Source: Megachile rotundata (taxonomy: Eukaryota > Arthropoda > Insecta > Hymenoptera > Megachilidae). From it: a stretch of DNA of 64,000 nucleotides. Below the pieces are notes generated by a model, which saw only the letters and a program-made list of their open reading frames with translations, had not been told where the DNA came from and made no database searches. The DNA is taken from NCBI RefSeq assembly GCF_050947335.1, contig NW_027473585.1:124001-188000 (forward strand), read 5' to 3'. The position numbers were made by a program, and so were the translations under genes. Position 1 is the first letter of the stretch; the number at the start of each line of letters is the position of its first letter. Positions 1 through 13,700 of this stretch are shown here, piece after piece.

Positions 1-3000
1 GTGTGATTGCGATTGTGTGATTGCGATTGTGTGATTGCGATTGTGTGATTGCGATTGTGTGATTGCGATTGTGTGATTGCGATTGTGTGATTGCGATTGT
101 GTGATTGCGATTGTGTGATTGTGATTGTGTGATTGTGATTGTGTGATTGTGATTGTGTGATTGTGATTGTGTGATTGTGATTGTGTGATTGTGCGATTGT
201 GATTGTGCGATTGTGATTGTGCGATTGTGATTGTGCGATTGTGATTGTGCGATTGTGATTGTGCGATTGTGATTGTGCGATTGTGATTGTGCGATTGTGA
301 TTGTGCGATTGTGATTGTGCGATTGTGATTGTGTGATTGTGATTGTGTGATTGTGATTGTGTGATTGTGATTGTGTGATTGTGATTGTGTGATTGTGATT
401 GTGTGATTGTGATTGTGTGATTGTGATTGTGTGATTGTGATTGTGTGATTGTGATTGTGTGATTGTGATTGTGTGATTGTGATTGTGTGATTGTGATTGT
501 GTGATTGTGATTGTGTGATTGTGATTGTGTGATTGTGATTGTGTGATTGTGATTGTGTGATTGTGATTGTGTGATTGTGATTGTGTGATTGTGATTGTGT
601 GATTGTGATTGTGTGATTGTGATTGTGTGATTGTGATTGTGTGATTGTGATTGTGTGATTGTGATTGTGTGATTGTGATTGTGTGATTGTGATTGTGTGA
701 TTGTGATTGTGTGATTGTGATTGTGTGACTGTGATTGTGTGACTGTGATTGTGTGACTGTGATTGTGTGACTGTGATTGTGTGACTGTGATTGTGTGACT
801 GTGATTGTGTGACTGTGATTGTGTGACTGTGATTGTGTGACTGTGATTGTGTGACTGTGATTGTGTGACTGTGATTGTGTGACTGTGATTGTGTGACTGT
901 GATTGTGTGACTGTGATTGTGTGACTGTGATTGTGTGACTGTGATTGTGTGACTGTGATTGTGTGACTGTGATTGTGTGACTGTGATTGTGTGACTGTGA
1001 TTGTGTGACTGTGATTGTGTGACTGTGATTGTGTGATTGTGATTTTGTGATTGTGATTGTGTGATTGTGATTGTGTGATTGTGATTGTGTGATTGTGATT
1101 GTGTGATTGTGATTGTGTGATTGTGATTGTGTGATTGTGATTGTGTGATTGTGATTGTGTGATTGTGTCTGTGTGATTGTGTCTGTGTGATTGTGATTGT
1201 GTGATTGTGTGATTGTGATTGTGTGATTGTGATTGTGTGATTGTGATTGAGTGATTGTGTGATTGTGATTGTGTGATTGTGACTGTGTGATTGTGACTGT
1301 GTGATTGTGACTGTGTGATTGTGACTGTGTGATTGTGACTGTGTGATTGTGACTGTGTGATTGTGACTGTGTGATTGTGACTGTGTGATTGTGACTGTGT
1401 GATTGTGACTGTGTGATTGTGACTGTGTGATTGTGACTGTGTGATTGTGACTGTGTGATTGTGACTGTGTGATTGTGACTGTGTGATTGTGACTGTGTGA
1501 TTGTGACTGTGTGATTGTGACTGTGTGATTGTGACTGTGTGATTGTGACTGTGTGATTGTGACTGTGTGATTGTGACTGTGTGATTGTGACTGTGTGATT
1601 GCGTGATTGTGTGATTGCGTGATTGTGAGATTGCGTGATTGTGAGATTGCGTGATGGCGATTGTGTGATTGCGATTGTGTGATTGCGATTGTGTGATTGC
1701 GGTTGTGTGATTGCGGTTGTGTGATTGCGATTGTGTGATTGCGATTGTGTGATTGCGATTGTGTGATTGCGATTGTGTGACTGTGATTGTGTGACTGTGA
1801 TTGTGTGACTGTGATTGTGTGACTGTGATTGTGTGATTGTGATTTTGTGATTGTGATTGTGTGATTGTGATTGTGTGATTGTGATTGTGTGGTTGGGATT
1901 GTGTGGTTGCGATTGTGTGATTGCGATTGTGTGATTGCGATTGTGTGATTGCGATTGTGTGATTGCGATTGTGTGATTGCGGTTGTGTGATTGTGATTGT
2001 GTGATTGTGACTGTGTGGTTGGGATTGTGTGATTGCGATTGTGTGATTGCGATTGTGTGATTGCGATTGTGTGATTGCGATTGTGTGATTGTGTGATTGT
2101 GTGATTGTGTGATTGCGTGATTGTGAGATTGCGCGATTGTGAGATTGCGTGATGGCGATTGTATGATTGCGATTGTGTGATTGCGATTGTGTGATTGCGG
2201 TTGTGTGATTGCGGTTGTGTGATTGCGATTGTGTGATTGCGATTGTGTGATTGCGATTGTGTGATTGCGATTGTGTGATTGCGATTGTGTGATTGCGATT
2301 GTGTGATTGCGATTGTGTGATTGCGATTGTGTGATTGCGATTGTGTGATTGCGGTTGTGTGATTGTGATTGTGTGATTGTGACTGTGTGGTTGGGATTGT
2401 GTGATTGCGATTGTGTGATTGCGATTGTGTGATTGCGATTGTGTGATTGTGTGATTGTGTGATTGTGTGATTGCGTGATTGTGAGATTGCGTGATTGTGA
2501 GATTGCGTGATGGCGATTGTGTGATTGCGATTGTGTGATTGCGATTGTGTGATTGCGGTTGTGTGATTGCGGTTGTGTGATTGCGATTGTGTGATTGCGA
2601 TTGTGTGATTGCGATTGTGTGATTGCGATTGTGTGATTGCGATTGTGTGATTGCGATTGTGTGATTGCGATTGTGTGATTGGGATTGTGTGGTTGCGATT
2701 GTGTGGTTGCGATTGTGTGGTTGCGATTGTGTGATTGCGATTGTGTGATTGCGATTGTGTGATTGCGATAGTGTGATTGCGATAGTGTGATTGCGATTGT
2801 GTGATTGCGATTGTGTGATTGCGATTGTGTGATTGCGATTGTGTGATTGCGATTGTGTGATTGCGATTGTGTGATTGCGATTGTGTGATTGCGATTGTGT
2901 GATTGGGATTGTGTGATTGGGATTGTGTGATTGGGATTGTGTGATTGTGATTGTGTGATTGTGATTGTGTGATTGTGATTGTGTGATTGTGATTGTGTGA

Positions 3001-3845
3001 TTGTGATTGTGTGATTGTGATTGTGTGATTGTGATTGTGTGATTGTGATTGTGTGATTGTGATTGTGTGATTGTGATTGTGTGATTGTGATTGTGTGATT
3101 GTGATTGTGTGATTGTGATTGTGTGATTGTGATTGTGTGATTGTGATTGTGTGATTGTGATTGTGTGATTGTGATTGTGTGATTGTGATTGTGTGATTGT
3201 GATTGTGTGATTGTGATTGTGTGATTGTGATTGTGTGATTGTGATTGTGTGATTGTGATTGTGTGATTGTGATTGTGTGATTGTGATTGTGTGATTGGGA
3301 TTGTGTGATTGCGATTGTGTGATTGCGATTGTGTGATTGCGATTGTGTGATTGCGATTGTGTGATTGCGATTGTGTGATTGCGATTGTGTGATTGCGATT
3401 GTGTGATTGCGATTGTGTGATTGCGATTGTGTGATTGCGATTGTGTGATTGCGATTGTGTGATTGCGATTGTGTGATTGCGATTGTGTGATTGCGATTGT
3501 GTGATTGCGATTGTGTGATTGCGATTGTGTGATTGCGATTGTGTGACTGCGATTGTGTGACTGCGATTGTGTGACTGCGATTGTGTGACTGCGATTGTGT
3601 GACTGCGATTGTGTGACTGCGATTGTGTGACTGCGATTGTGTGACTGCGATTGTGTGACTGCGATTGTGTGACTGCGATTGTGTGACTGTGATTGTGTGA
3701 TTGTGATTGTGTGATTGTGATTGTGTGATTGTGATTGTGTGATTGTGTGGTTGTGTGATTGTGTGATTGTGTGATTGTGTGATTGTGTGATTGTGTGATT
3801 GTGATTGTGTGATTGTGATTGTGTGATTGTGACTGTGTGATTGGG
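1..3845. repeat. 14-bp G/T-rich minisatellite array, incomplete at left edge
   Basis: Tandem array of a 14-bp unit, GTGTGATTGCGATT and one- or two-base variants. Variants occur in homogeneous blocks: GCGATT type at 1-116, GTGCGATTGTGATT at about 190-330, pure GTGTGATTGTGATT at about 330-725, GACTGTGATT at about 725-1028, GATTGTGACT at about 1280-1600, GTGATT again at 2940-3295, GCGATT at 3300-3540 and GACTGCGATT at 3541-3690. A composite segment containing GATGGCGATT recurs at 1653, 2151 and 2509, showing larger duplications on top of the 14-bp period. The plus strand is almost only G and T with scattered A and C. It starts at the first base, so the true left end lies outside the window. No coding potential is seen. 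Confidence 0.97.
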
Positions 3846-5104
<1,259 letters not shown>

Positions 5105-5130
5105 ATAATGATGATGATGATTATAATGAC

Positions 5131-5801
5131 GTTAATAACGGCGGGAGGAGTAGGATATAACAGGACGGAGGAAGCAAATTAAGACTGAAATCCAATCCCG
5201 CGAAAGTTAAAATTTCAAATTCAATTGCGGACTTAACTCAGATTAGGAGCATACACACACTATAATCGCGGACACAGAAGTTTATGGAAACTTATAAATT
5301 TATAAAACTTACAAATATATTAAATTCATAAAGTGTATACAATTTATCCAAGCTAGTACATAGATTTATAATTAAACTTATAAAATCTATCAAAATTCAA
5401 ATTCATAAAGTTTATATACTTTATACAAATTAATACATAGACTTACATCTGTGACTAGGGCCGCACTTGCACTTATGCGTAGCTTTCTCTTTATCAATTT
5501 AGCTCACCAATTTAGCTTATCTATCCTAGTCTCTAGTCTTCTGGGAGGTTTACCAATTTTAAATTTAATTGATTTAATTGGATTGACGAAGTTAATCTAA
5601 GTCAACTAATTGAATCAACTAAAACGCCTCACGCATATTTGCTATCCTTCTTTCCCTCATCCCGTTATTTCTTCTCGGCTGACACTCCTCCTTCTGGCCT
5701 TTTTACCTTTCCCCTTCTTCTTCCCCTGTTACCATGTCACGATAACATTTGTACTTGCACGCTCTACACCCTCTGGCTCTTCTCCTCTTTTGCAGCAGAA
5801 A
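5131..5801. other. AT-rich non-coding spacer with 77-bp offset duplication and acceptor-like end
   Basis: No convincing gene. A degenerate direct duplication with a 77-bp offset begins at 5325 and 5402 (TTCATAAAGT followed by a similar AT-rich stretch and CATAGA). The right end, about 5769-5795, is a pyrimidine-rich run ending in TTTTGCAG, seven bases before the ATG at 5802. It reads as a textbook 3' splice acceptor for a plus-strand transcript. I found no strong GTRAGT donor upstream within this spacer. Confidence 0.6.
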
Positions 5802-6074
5802 ATGGAAATGTTTGCAAAAATCAAAGGATCCAAAACGCCGGGAAGATACGTGGCTGAGATGATGGAGAGGATCCGCGAGCAGATCAATGGAAAACTCGAG
5901 GACAGCGAGCGGGCTCGAAAGGAGAGAGAAGATGGCGAGAGGAAGCAAAATGGAGCCAAAGGGAAGGGGAAAAAGAGGGCAAGGCAGGAGGACCAGGATA
6001 AAGGAAACAAGGGAAAGGCGAAGGAGCGAAAGATATGGGAAGACGAAGATGAAAATGAGCTGAACGAACGCTAA
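5802..6074 (+). pseudogene. R1-like Gag (ORF1), N-terminal segment
   Basis: A 90-residue frame starting MEMFAKIKGSK, rich in Lys, Glu and Arg. GRYVAEMMERIREQI is followed by a highly charged helix-prone stretch, as at the N-terminus of insect R1-type ORF1 proteins. I chose the ATG at 5802 because it follows the TTTTGCAG junction; the open frame runs further upstream, but that part is not Gag-like. It ends at TAA 6072-6074, which overlaps the next ATG as TAATG. Either the Gag is frameshifted here or the overlap is a stop-restart junction of the kind described for SART1. Assignment rests on composition and the following segments, so it is moderate. Confidence 0.5.
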
Positions 6075-6871
6075 TGGAAGCGGCAGAAGCGGTGGAAGAA
6101 GCGGAGGCGTCAATGAGCGAGTTGGACCAGATTTTCAGGTGGGAAGAAAATAGCTCACAGGACCTGCCACGCCCGAGCAGTAGCTCCACGCCGACGCCAA
6201 GGGGCGAAACCACCAAGGAAGCTGGAGGAAGGAGGAACAACAAAGGCGGGGACAAGGAGGAAAACGCGGCAAGGGACAGGAAAAGGAGCGGCACACCGAT
6301 GGCGACGGAAGAGGAGAGACACGAACAAGAACCTGGAAAAGTGAAGATAAGGCAGGTCGAAATACTACAGCCGGTAGTCAAGGTCATGCGACTACAAATT
6401 GACGAAACAAGGGGTAACAAGATGGAAGCTGTAGGCAAAGGGGAAAAGAAGAAAGGGACGGGAGCGAAACAGGAGGAGGAGCAGAAGCTCATACGACTGA
6501 TCAAAGAAATGAGGGCCAATTTCGAGAAGGATAAGGAGATCAGGAATAAACGGAGCGAGGAGAAACAAGGGGACGATGGGGAAAACGGAAATCGAGGCGA
6601 AGATAGGGAGACTAGGGAGGGGAAGAAGCAGAGAGAAGGAGGAACGGGATGTGAAGAAGGAAAGGGAGACAAGAAGGGAAGGAAAGGGGGGAACAGAGGG
6701 GAAGAAATCATACTGATCAAATATCCTAAAGAAGATATAGGATACTGGGGAGCGGTGAAATGGCTGAAGACGGTAGTGGGGGAATATTCAGGAAACTTCC
6801 AGGAAATAAGGGATACGAGGAAAGGGGATATCCTCATAGCAATCAAGAACGGGAAGGGGGGGGGGGAGTAG
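6074..6871 (+). pseudogene. R1-like Gag (ORF1), central segment
   Basis: A 265-residue frame in the +2 register, opened by the ATG of a TAATG overlap. Most of it is a low-complexity charged linker rich in Lys, Glu, Gly and Arg. The last ~55 residues look like the start of the conserved R1-clade Gag domain: a hydrophobic strand (EEIILIKYP), an amphipathic helix (GAVKWLKTVVGEY) and the signature-like EIRDTRKGDILIAIK. The frame closes just after an 11-G homopolymer at 6856-6866. The Gag-like sequence continues in another frame beyond it, so the homopolymer is the likely site of a frameshift, real or an assembly error. Confidence 0.6.
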
Positions 6872-7331
6872 CAGGGAGTGTTCTAGGAAAATTAATAGGG
6901 AAGGCGAGGGTAGGTGGTATGCGCGAGTACACTCGGACACCGTTGAGATCGCGATAAAAATATCAGACCCGGATTTGGAGAAAGAAGAGCTGCTAAGAGC
7001 TTATGGGGAGAGCAGATTAGGGAAATTTGTCGAGAACGGGGACATTAGATTCAGGTGCATAAAGGGACCAGAGGGCACGTGTCACAGGACTGCCTATTTA
7101 GACTGTACGAAGGAAGCGGCCAAGGAGATGGTGCAGGAGAAGGAAATACGCACCAAGTGGCAGGAACTAAGGCCCTATTTTCCAAGGAGGAAACCTGAAG
7201 GCGAAGATAGGAGAATGAAGAAGGACGGAAAGGGCAACGCGGGAGCTAAGATGGGAACGGGGAAGGAGGATAAGGAGGCGACGGAAATGGAACGATGGGC
7301 TAAACCAGGCACGAGTAAAGAGCCATGGTAG
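6867..7331 (+). pseudogene. R1-like Gag (ORF1), C-terminal segment without zinc knuckles
   Basis: Open continuously from the G-run to TAG at 7329-7331, about 154 codons. Visible pieces match the second half of the R1-type Gag core: VEIAIKISDPDLEKEELL, then CHRTAYLDCTKEAAKEMV, then KEIRTKWQELRPYF. In known R1-clade Gag proteins this is followed by two or three CCHC zinc knuckles. Here the sequence goes straight into a Lys/Glu/Gly-rich tail, and I see no CX2CX4HX4C pattern. No endonuclease or reverse transcriptase frame follows on the plus strand. The element is therefore incomplete, or the Gag has diverged or become an orphan. Confidence 0.6.
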
Positions 7332-8130
7332 GAGGTGGACTCAACATACGCAGCAGGACATATCAAAAGCAGCGGCGGGAAATTAGAAAATAATAACATA
7401 TATCCACATACTTGTATACCTACATATTTTATTTTATTTTATTTATATTCTTATCTATATTTATATAACAACATATATCTATCTATATATCTGTATATTC
7501 ACACATTTACTTATTTATTTATTCATTCATTTATCATATTCTTATTCATATTTATATTTATATTCTTATTTATATTCACATATTTTTATGCAACATGATA
7601 CATGTAACACAATGAATATGACAACATGATGTATATTCGTTAGCACAGTTATACATATACGTTCATATTACTTACCTACTACTTACCTACTTTCCACCTA
7701 CTATTTACCTGTTCATATTTACTACTCATCATTCATAGTTAAACGCATCTACTTCCATATTTATTCCTGCTAGCGTCAGACACGCCTAGACTTGCTCACA
7801 TCTGCGCCTACATTCATAGGGAACACTAACGTACAAACATACAAGCACAGCTATGTATATCCACAGAAATGGGCACCTATTTTATTCTTATTTTATTTCG
7901 GATTGTTTGTGTCGCGCTTCAAATTCTAAAATTCTAATGTTACTGTTTTACTGGTAACTTATCTTGCCATTTTACTATTTTACTATTTTACTATTTTTCT
8001 ACTATTATACCCTTTTACATTAATCTTCTCATATTTTACCTTCGCTTTATCTTCGCTCTCAGCACTTGTATTTTCACTTCAACACACACTCATACATTCA
8101 AACTAAATCTAAGTTAACTTAATCTAAATT
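7332..8130. other. T-rich non-coding island between convergent elements
   Basis: Low-complexity T-rich sequence on the plus strand, with many TTTATT/TATTTA motifs at 7424-7570 and short TTTTACTA repeats around 7970-7995. Read on the minus strand these are AATAAA-like motifs, so the island could hold the 3' end of a minus-strand transcript from the RT gene, of the plus-strand Gag unit, or both. No gene seen. Confidence 0.5.
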
Positions 8131-8931
8131 AAATCACAGTTAGGCTGTGGTGCGACGCCTAAAATTGCCTAAATTGCCTAAGTTACTCAAACACGGTGCA
8201 TATATTGTATTGTTAACTAATTTAAATAAATTAAGTAAGAAAGAATTCAAACAAATATTAAATATTAATCGTGCACACGAACTGATAAATTAACAATAAT
8301 AATGGTGAATAGAAAGAAACACAAATATCAAACAGTAACGAAGCATCTATCTAAGGCACAACTTTTGTCGCACTATTATCACACTATTACATCATTATAT
8401 TATATACATTACATTATATAACATTATCTCACTATCACATACCCCAAAACCCTCCAAAGCCTAAACTCAAATACAAATCTCTAATATAAACTATAACCCT
8501 AAGGATTAGCTAAACAAACTAAACAAATTCAGTGAGAGTACGCACAAACTAGGGAGCAAGGGCCCACGCATGAGCGGGATGGGTAAGATTAAAATTAGAA
8601 CAATCAAGGCAAATTTAACAATTTAATAATTTAATAAGTTAGGTATAAGACATTTACTACACGCGCCATTTAAACTGAGCAAACTAAGAACAAACAGTGC
8701 AGGCAAACCAAGACAAAATTAAGTTAAAACAAATTTAATTTAATTTAATGAACCGAATAAATTAAATTCGAGCAAGAACACACGCAGCGACTTCGACACA
8801 CACATAGCATATACGACAGCCATTAGATAGGGAACTTAAGGCCTAAACTAAGTAGCTTAGCGCCGATCACTCTGCGCTAAATTGCAAAGATAGCAACGAA
8901 CGCAGGAAAGCTAGTTCTTATGTCAAAGAAA

Positions 8932-8985
8932 ACTGGCCTGAAACTGGCCTAAAACTGGCCTAAAAACTGGCCTAAACCCGAAACA
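8932..8985. repeat. Short tandem repeat, ACTGGCCTAAA x4
   Basis: Four consecutive near-copies of ACTGGCCTGAA/ACTGGCCTAAA, lengthening by one A in successive units. A local slippage repeat within the purine-rich non-coding stretch. Confidence 0.8.
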
Positions 8986-9043
8986 CTTGCTTAGACGAAT
9001 GGATCTAACCAAGTCAATTGAGTGGGTGGTTGATTAATTGACA

Positions 9044-9071
9044 AATTAGTTAAGTAATTGATTAACTAATT
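9044..9071. repeat. Perfect 10-bp inverted repeat
   Basis: AATTAGTTAA and its exact reverse complement TTAACTAATT flank an 8-base loop, inside an AT-rich stretch with several TAATTGAC copies. It can form a hairpin. Function unknown; AT-rich palindromes arise easily by chance. Confidence 0.7.
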
Positions 9072-10761
9072 GACAATTAAGCTAGCACTAGCTAAGGCAA
9101 ACTAAATTGAACTAACAAATCAAACCACACTTGACACGAATAAATAAATAATTAAGCAGCAAGCCAAATTAGGTAAATTAAAACCAAACTTACGCCAAGC
9201 AAATCAGTAAAGATCGAAAGATCGATTGAAATAAATTAAGTCATTAATCACGCTGCCATTAATGAATAAGGGCAGGCCGCAACTAAAGATAAATTAAACT
9301 AAGTTAAAGTAAATTTTGGTAGGCTGGAGTAAACAAATCGAAAATACGCCAGGCCACAACAAGATAAGAAACTCGGCGAGTTAAAACTCCAATAAATACA
9401 ACTCAACATAGGGATCTTAAATCTTAATTTAACCTCAAAACCTAAACGCAAACTGAATATTAATGGTAGCACTAACATGAGATAGGGCAAGCCAAGCGGG
9501 AGCAACGAACAAATAAAATAATATATCAAACAGGAAAGCAATCTAACTTAAATCAAACATGAACTCAAACTTAACCAAAACTTAGACTTAAACCTGATTT
9601 AAATTTAAATGTTTTACATGACAGAGGGGCAACCAAAATGGTAGGCCCACCTAAGGATAATACAGCGGGACCCTTAAAATTGATTAAAACTCGCAAATCA
9701 AAACACAACAAAACGCAAACCAATAAAACGGTAAACTAAATCAACTAGGAACTAAATCAACTTAACAGGCTCAATCTAACAAGCTTAATATAATAAATTA
9801 TTATAATAAATTAAACCGACTTAAACTTTGTAAAGGAGGCAGCGTAAACAGAAGCCGGAGGAGGCACGAATAGAGGAAAGTAGTTTGGTTTAGTTAAGGA
9901 ACGAGAAGTGAGTGGAATACGCTAGCATGTTTTAGCATGGGTGCGCGAATGTTTTAACAAGCAACAAGACAGTGCATGAAAGGGGAAATGGGGATTGACG
10001 GTCATGAGTCAGGAAGTGGAGCAGCGATGAACTAATGGAACAGACGAATTGCAGAAAAACAGGCACCCCTCCAAACTAGGAAACAAGCAACGACGACTGA
10101 GAGGTGATGCGAGCGGCGAGACGGGGCTGAGCAATAGGCCGGATTCCAACTCCAAAAGAAGAGGTAGCAGGTAGCAGCTGAACTGGAACAAACAGATAAA
10201 GTTAGTATCGGTAAACTAGTCAGATTGGACGTAAACGGAACAAACGGCGTAACAAACAAGTAAGTGAAACAAGACTACTTAACTTAAGCTAGCATGAGGC
10301 GAACAAGGCGCAGGATGCCTGCCCAGCGAGGAAAGCTGAAACAGGTTAATTAAAACCTGGATTAGTGCACTAAACGGATAGGTATAGCATTAAATAATAA
10401 GCCAAAGAAAAGACAGGGGTAAGCAAGAAATAAATAATGTATACTGGCCTGTTAATGCGATGCGGAAGGCGGAGCACGGATGATGAATAAGCACGGTAAA
10501 GACCTAAACTAAACAAACAAACCGCATCCAACCAAGACAAACAAACAGCAGGCGCAAAGGAGGCAGGACAACAAAACGGGAGATGCATACGAGGAAACTC
10601 AACAGGGAGACAACGAAGCTGGAAACGGTTAGATGGAGGACAGACAACGTACGACAAAAACCAACACACCCACACACGTGCGATAGACACACACGGACGG
10701 ACAGACAGGCAAAGGAAAACGCAAATAACGAATGTGCAACAACTAATGGGCAATGACAGCG

Positions 10762-13700
10762 CTAACGGGAAGGAACACCCTCCAAGGTGCGTTCCACTTC
10801 CTCCTTCATCATCATGACAAGTTTAACAAAGCGAAGAATGGCGCTACGGTGACTTGCTTCACCAAGTAGCACGGACACGAAGTTTAGGGGAGTAAGAGGG
10901 CCGGTAACAGCATACAAAGCTGAACGCTCGGGCTCCCAGCATGAGCAGGAAAAAAGGGTATGATAAGCGTCATCCTCAACCCCGGATTGGCAAAACCAGC
11001 AGACGGGGGACGAAATACGATTGATACGATGAAGGTAACTGGCAAAACAGCCATGGCCTGTCAGAACCTGAGTAAGATGAAATGACAAAAGACGGGGACC
11101 ACCAGACGTGATCCAGAAACCTAAATCTGGGATAAGGCGACGTGTCCAATCACCATTGGAGCAAGTGCTCCAGGAAGATTGCCAATCGCGAAGAACGAGG
11201 AGATCGACAGTGCGAGGAACATCTAAACTATCAGCGAAAGGATCGATGTGGAAATAGGCGGTGCGAAGATGAATAAGGAACTCCCAAGGAGTACAACCGG
11301 ACAGGACACACAGAACTGAGGTGGAAACGGTGCGATAGGCGCGACAAATTCGGAGGAGACCAACGCGCTGAGTTGAATGCAGGCGAGATAGGATACGGGT
11401 GAAGGCGACAGCCTCGAACCAAACAGGAGCAGCATAAAAGACTATAGATTCAACAACGCGGTAATACAAGATGCGACCAGTGTAACCACAGCCGCGCAAG
11501 TTAGGAAGGAGACAAGATAAGCGTTTTGCGACAGCCAAGGCCTTGGTGCAAACTTTATCAACGTGCTGGGGGTAAAGGCGGCTGTTCCCGAAGAGAACAC
11601 CGAGATAACGTACAAAGGGAGAAGTTTGGATAGTATGTGAGCCATGAATCAAGGATATTCCACGAGGAACACGGCGACCGGTCAGAAGAATCGCCTCGGT
11701 CTTATGGGTGGCTAAAACTAGGCCCTGAGAGGTGTACCAGCTACCCAAAATGCGAAGACACTCCTCTGCAAGGGAGCGTAGGCGGGACAAAGAACGGGCA
11801 ACAAGTACGAGAGCCATGTCGTCGGCAAAACCGACGGTAATGGCACCACCCGGAAGAATAAGATCCAACACACCATCATACGCTAAAATCCACAAGAGTG
11901 GGCCAAGAACGGAGCCCTGGGGAACACCAGCAAAAACCGGCACCTCAATCCAACTACCGTCAGAAAGAAAAGTTCCAACCTGGCGATTAGACAAATAGCT
12001 AGCAAGAATACGAACCAGAGAAGAGGGGAAATTCCGGGACACTGCAACACGGAGTATATTTTCCCATTTTAGGGTATTAAAGGCATTTTTTACGTCTAAA
12101 GTCACAAGAAGACAGTGACAATTGGAGGAGCGAGCACGATCCCACTCAGAGGTCACCACGCGCATCGCCTGCATGGTGGAGCGGCCTGATAGAAAACCGA
12201 ACTGACGGGGAGAAAAACCACCTGAAACACGAACCGCCTCTAGAAGGCGTTCTCGGATGCAATACTCGAAACCCTTACTCAAATGGGGCAACATGCACAA
12301 AGGGCGCAAGTCACCAAGGGTGTTAAACGGCTTATTAGCCTTAGGAATCAGCACCAAACGGCCGCTTTTCCAAGCAGAGGGAAAATAGCCTTGGGAGTAG
12401 CACGAGTTGAAGAGCTTTGTTAACCAGTTGAGGGCAACCCTACCAATAACGCGTATGACTTCGCCGGACATGCCATCGGGTCCAGGAGCTTTTTTAGGAC
12501 CAATACGAGCGAGAGAATAGGCTACGTTGAGAGGACAAATAGGAGTATCAGAACCATCTGGATTCACAAAAGAATTGTGATGCAAGGAGGGAGACAAAAT
12601 AGGCGAAGAAACAGATTGAACTGAAGAAGAAATGGAAAGAGAGGAAGCAGACGTTGAAGGAGAAGAATTCGGCACGCAAACAAACAAAGCTTGCATCGCC
12701 AGCCGAAACTCCTCGCGGTTGAGGGACACTGGAGGCTGGTTACCTCGCAACTTCTTCATCATAGACTTGTACGGGCGACCCCATACATCGGAGCGAACCT
12801 CGCTTACCATCTCTTGGAAACATTCGTTTTTACGACGACGCAAGAGAGAGCGGAAGGTGCGACGAGCCAGAAGATATGCAGGAAGGGCAAGTTCGGAGGC
12901 GAGCGCAGAATCGCGAGAAAGGGTATAGCGATACAGATCACTCGCTTTTCGGGTTTCACGACGCAAGATGGACAATTCTTCATTCCACCAAGGAGCGTCG
13001 CGGCGCTTCTTACGGCGCAAAGGGAGAGAGGGGCGCAACGAGTCAAAAAGAGATTGGAGACAAGATAGTTCGGAGTCAATCTCAGCCGGTGAAAAGAAAT
13101 GTGACGAGTCAGAAAAATCGCGAGTGCAAAAGGTCGACGACGATAGAGTTTCGAACCATATATCGAGGTCAATAGGAGTTGAACGGGGTAACCAGGGAAA
13201 ATCTGATGGACAAGAAGATGAAGATGAGCCAGGTATATCAGGAGCAAGGGAGGAAAGCGAGAAATTATGCAACAGGAAAGAGTGATCAGAGCCGGTAAAA
13301 TCTGGAAGAACAGCAGAGCGAATTAAACAAGATAACAAAGGTAAGGAACAAACAGCAAAATCTATTCTGGAGGAATAGGCACCACGGTGAAACGAGGGAC
13401 CACCATCGCTACAGACGGGACTAACACCTAACTCTGAGAAAAGTAATTCGAGAAGACGACCGCGGGAATCCAAGGACTCGGAGCCCCAAGTGGGAGAACG
13501 GGCATTAAAATCACCACAAAGTATGAAGGGCTTGGGAGAGCGAAGAATATAAGAGGACAAGGCGGTTAAAATATGGTCAAGAGCAGAAGAGGAGAGATTC
13601 GGAGAAAGATAACACGACCCTATGCAAAAATCACGAGTTTCCACCAAGACAAAACCATCCCCGCGACCAGAACAATGAACGACACCAAAATCAGAAGAGG

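Larger units (their letters stand above)
8131..10761 (-). other. Purine-rich, T-poor non-coding stretch, candidate 3' region of the RT gene
   Basis: The plus strand is strongly enriched in A and G and poor in T, with the same skew as the RT gene and its upstream leader. The skew changes abruptly near 8.13 kb. Short minus-strand open frames (for example 10370-10753 and 9299-9541) are leucine/serine-rich composition artefacts. Contiguity of skew suggests this is the long 3' untranslated part of the minus-strand unit, but no poly(A) tail or duplicated target site was found to prove the end. Confidence 0.4.

Noticed and set aside
5610..5801. Extension of the Gag frame upstream to 5610
   Set aside because: The only start there is TTG. 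The residues are hydrophobic and unlike Gag, and the first ATG after the acceptor-like TTTTGCAG is a better start.
5884..6846. 320-codon minus-strand frame, Ser/Pro/Phe/Leu-rich
   Set aside because: It is the antisense of the purine-rich Gag-like frames. The plus strand carries the recognisable Gag motifs.
10370..10753. Minus-strand frame of 127 codons downstream of the RT gene
   Set aside because: Low-complexity Leu/Cys/Ser composition expected from the pyrimidine-rich strand; no domain or motif.
12632..13285. Several plus-strand frames inside the RT gene
   Set aside because: Shadows of the minus-strand RT frame.
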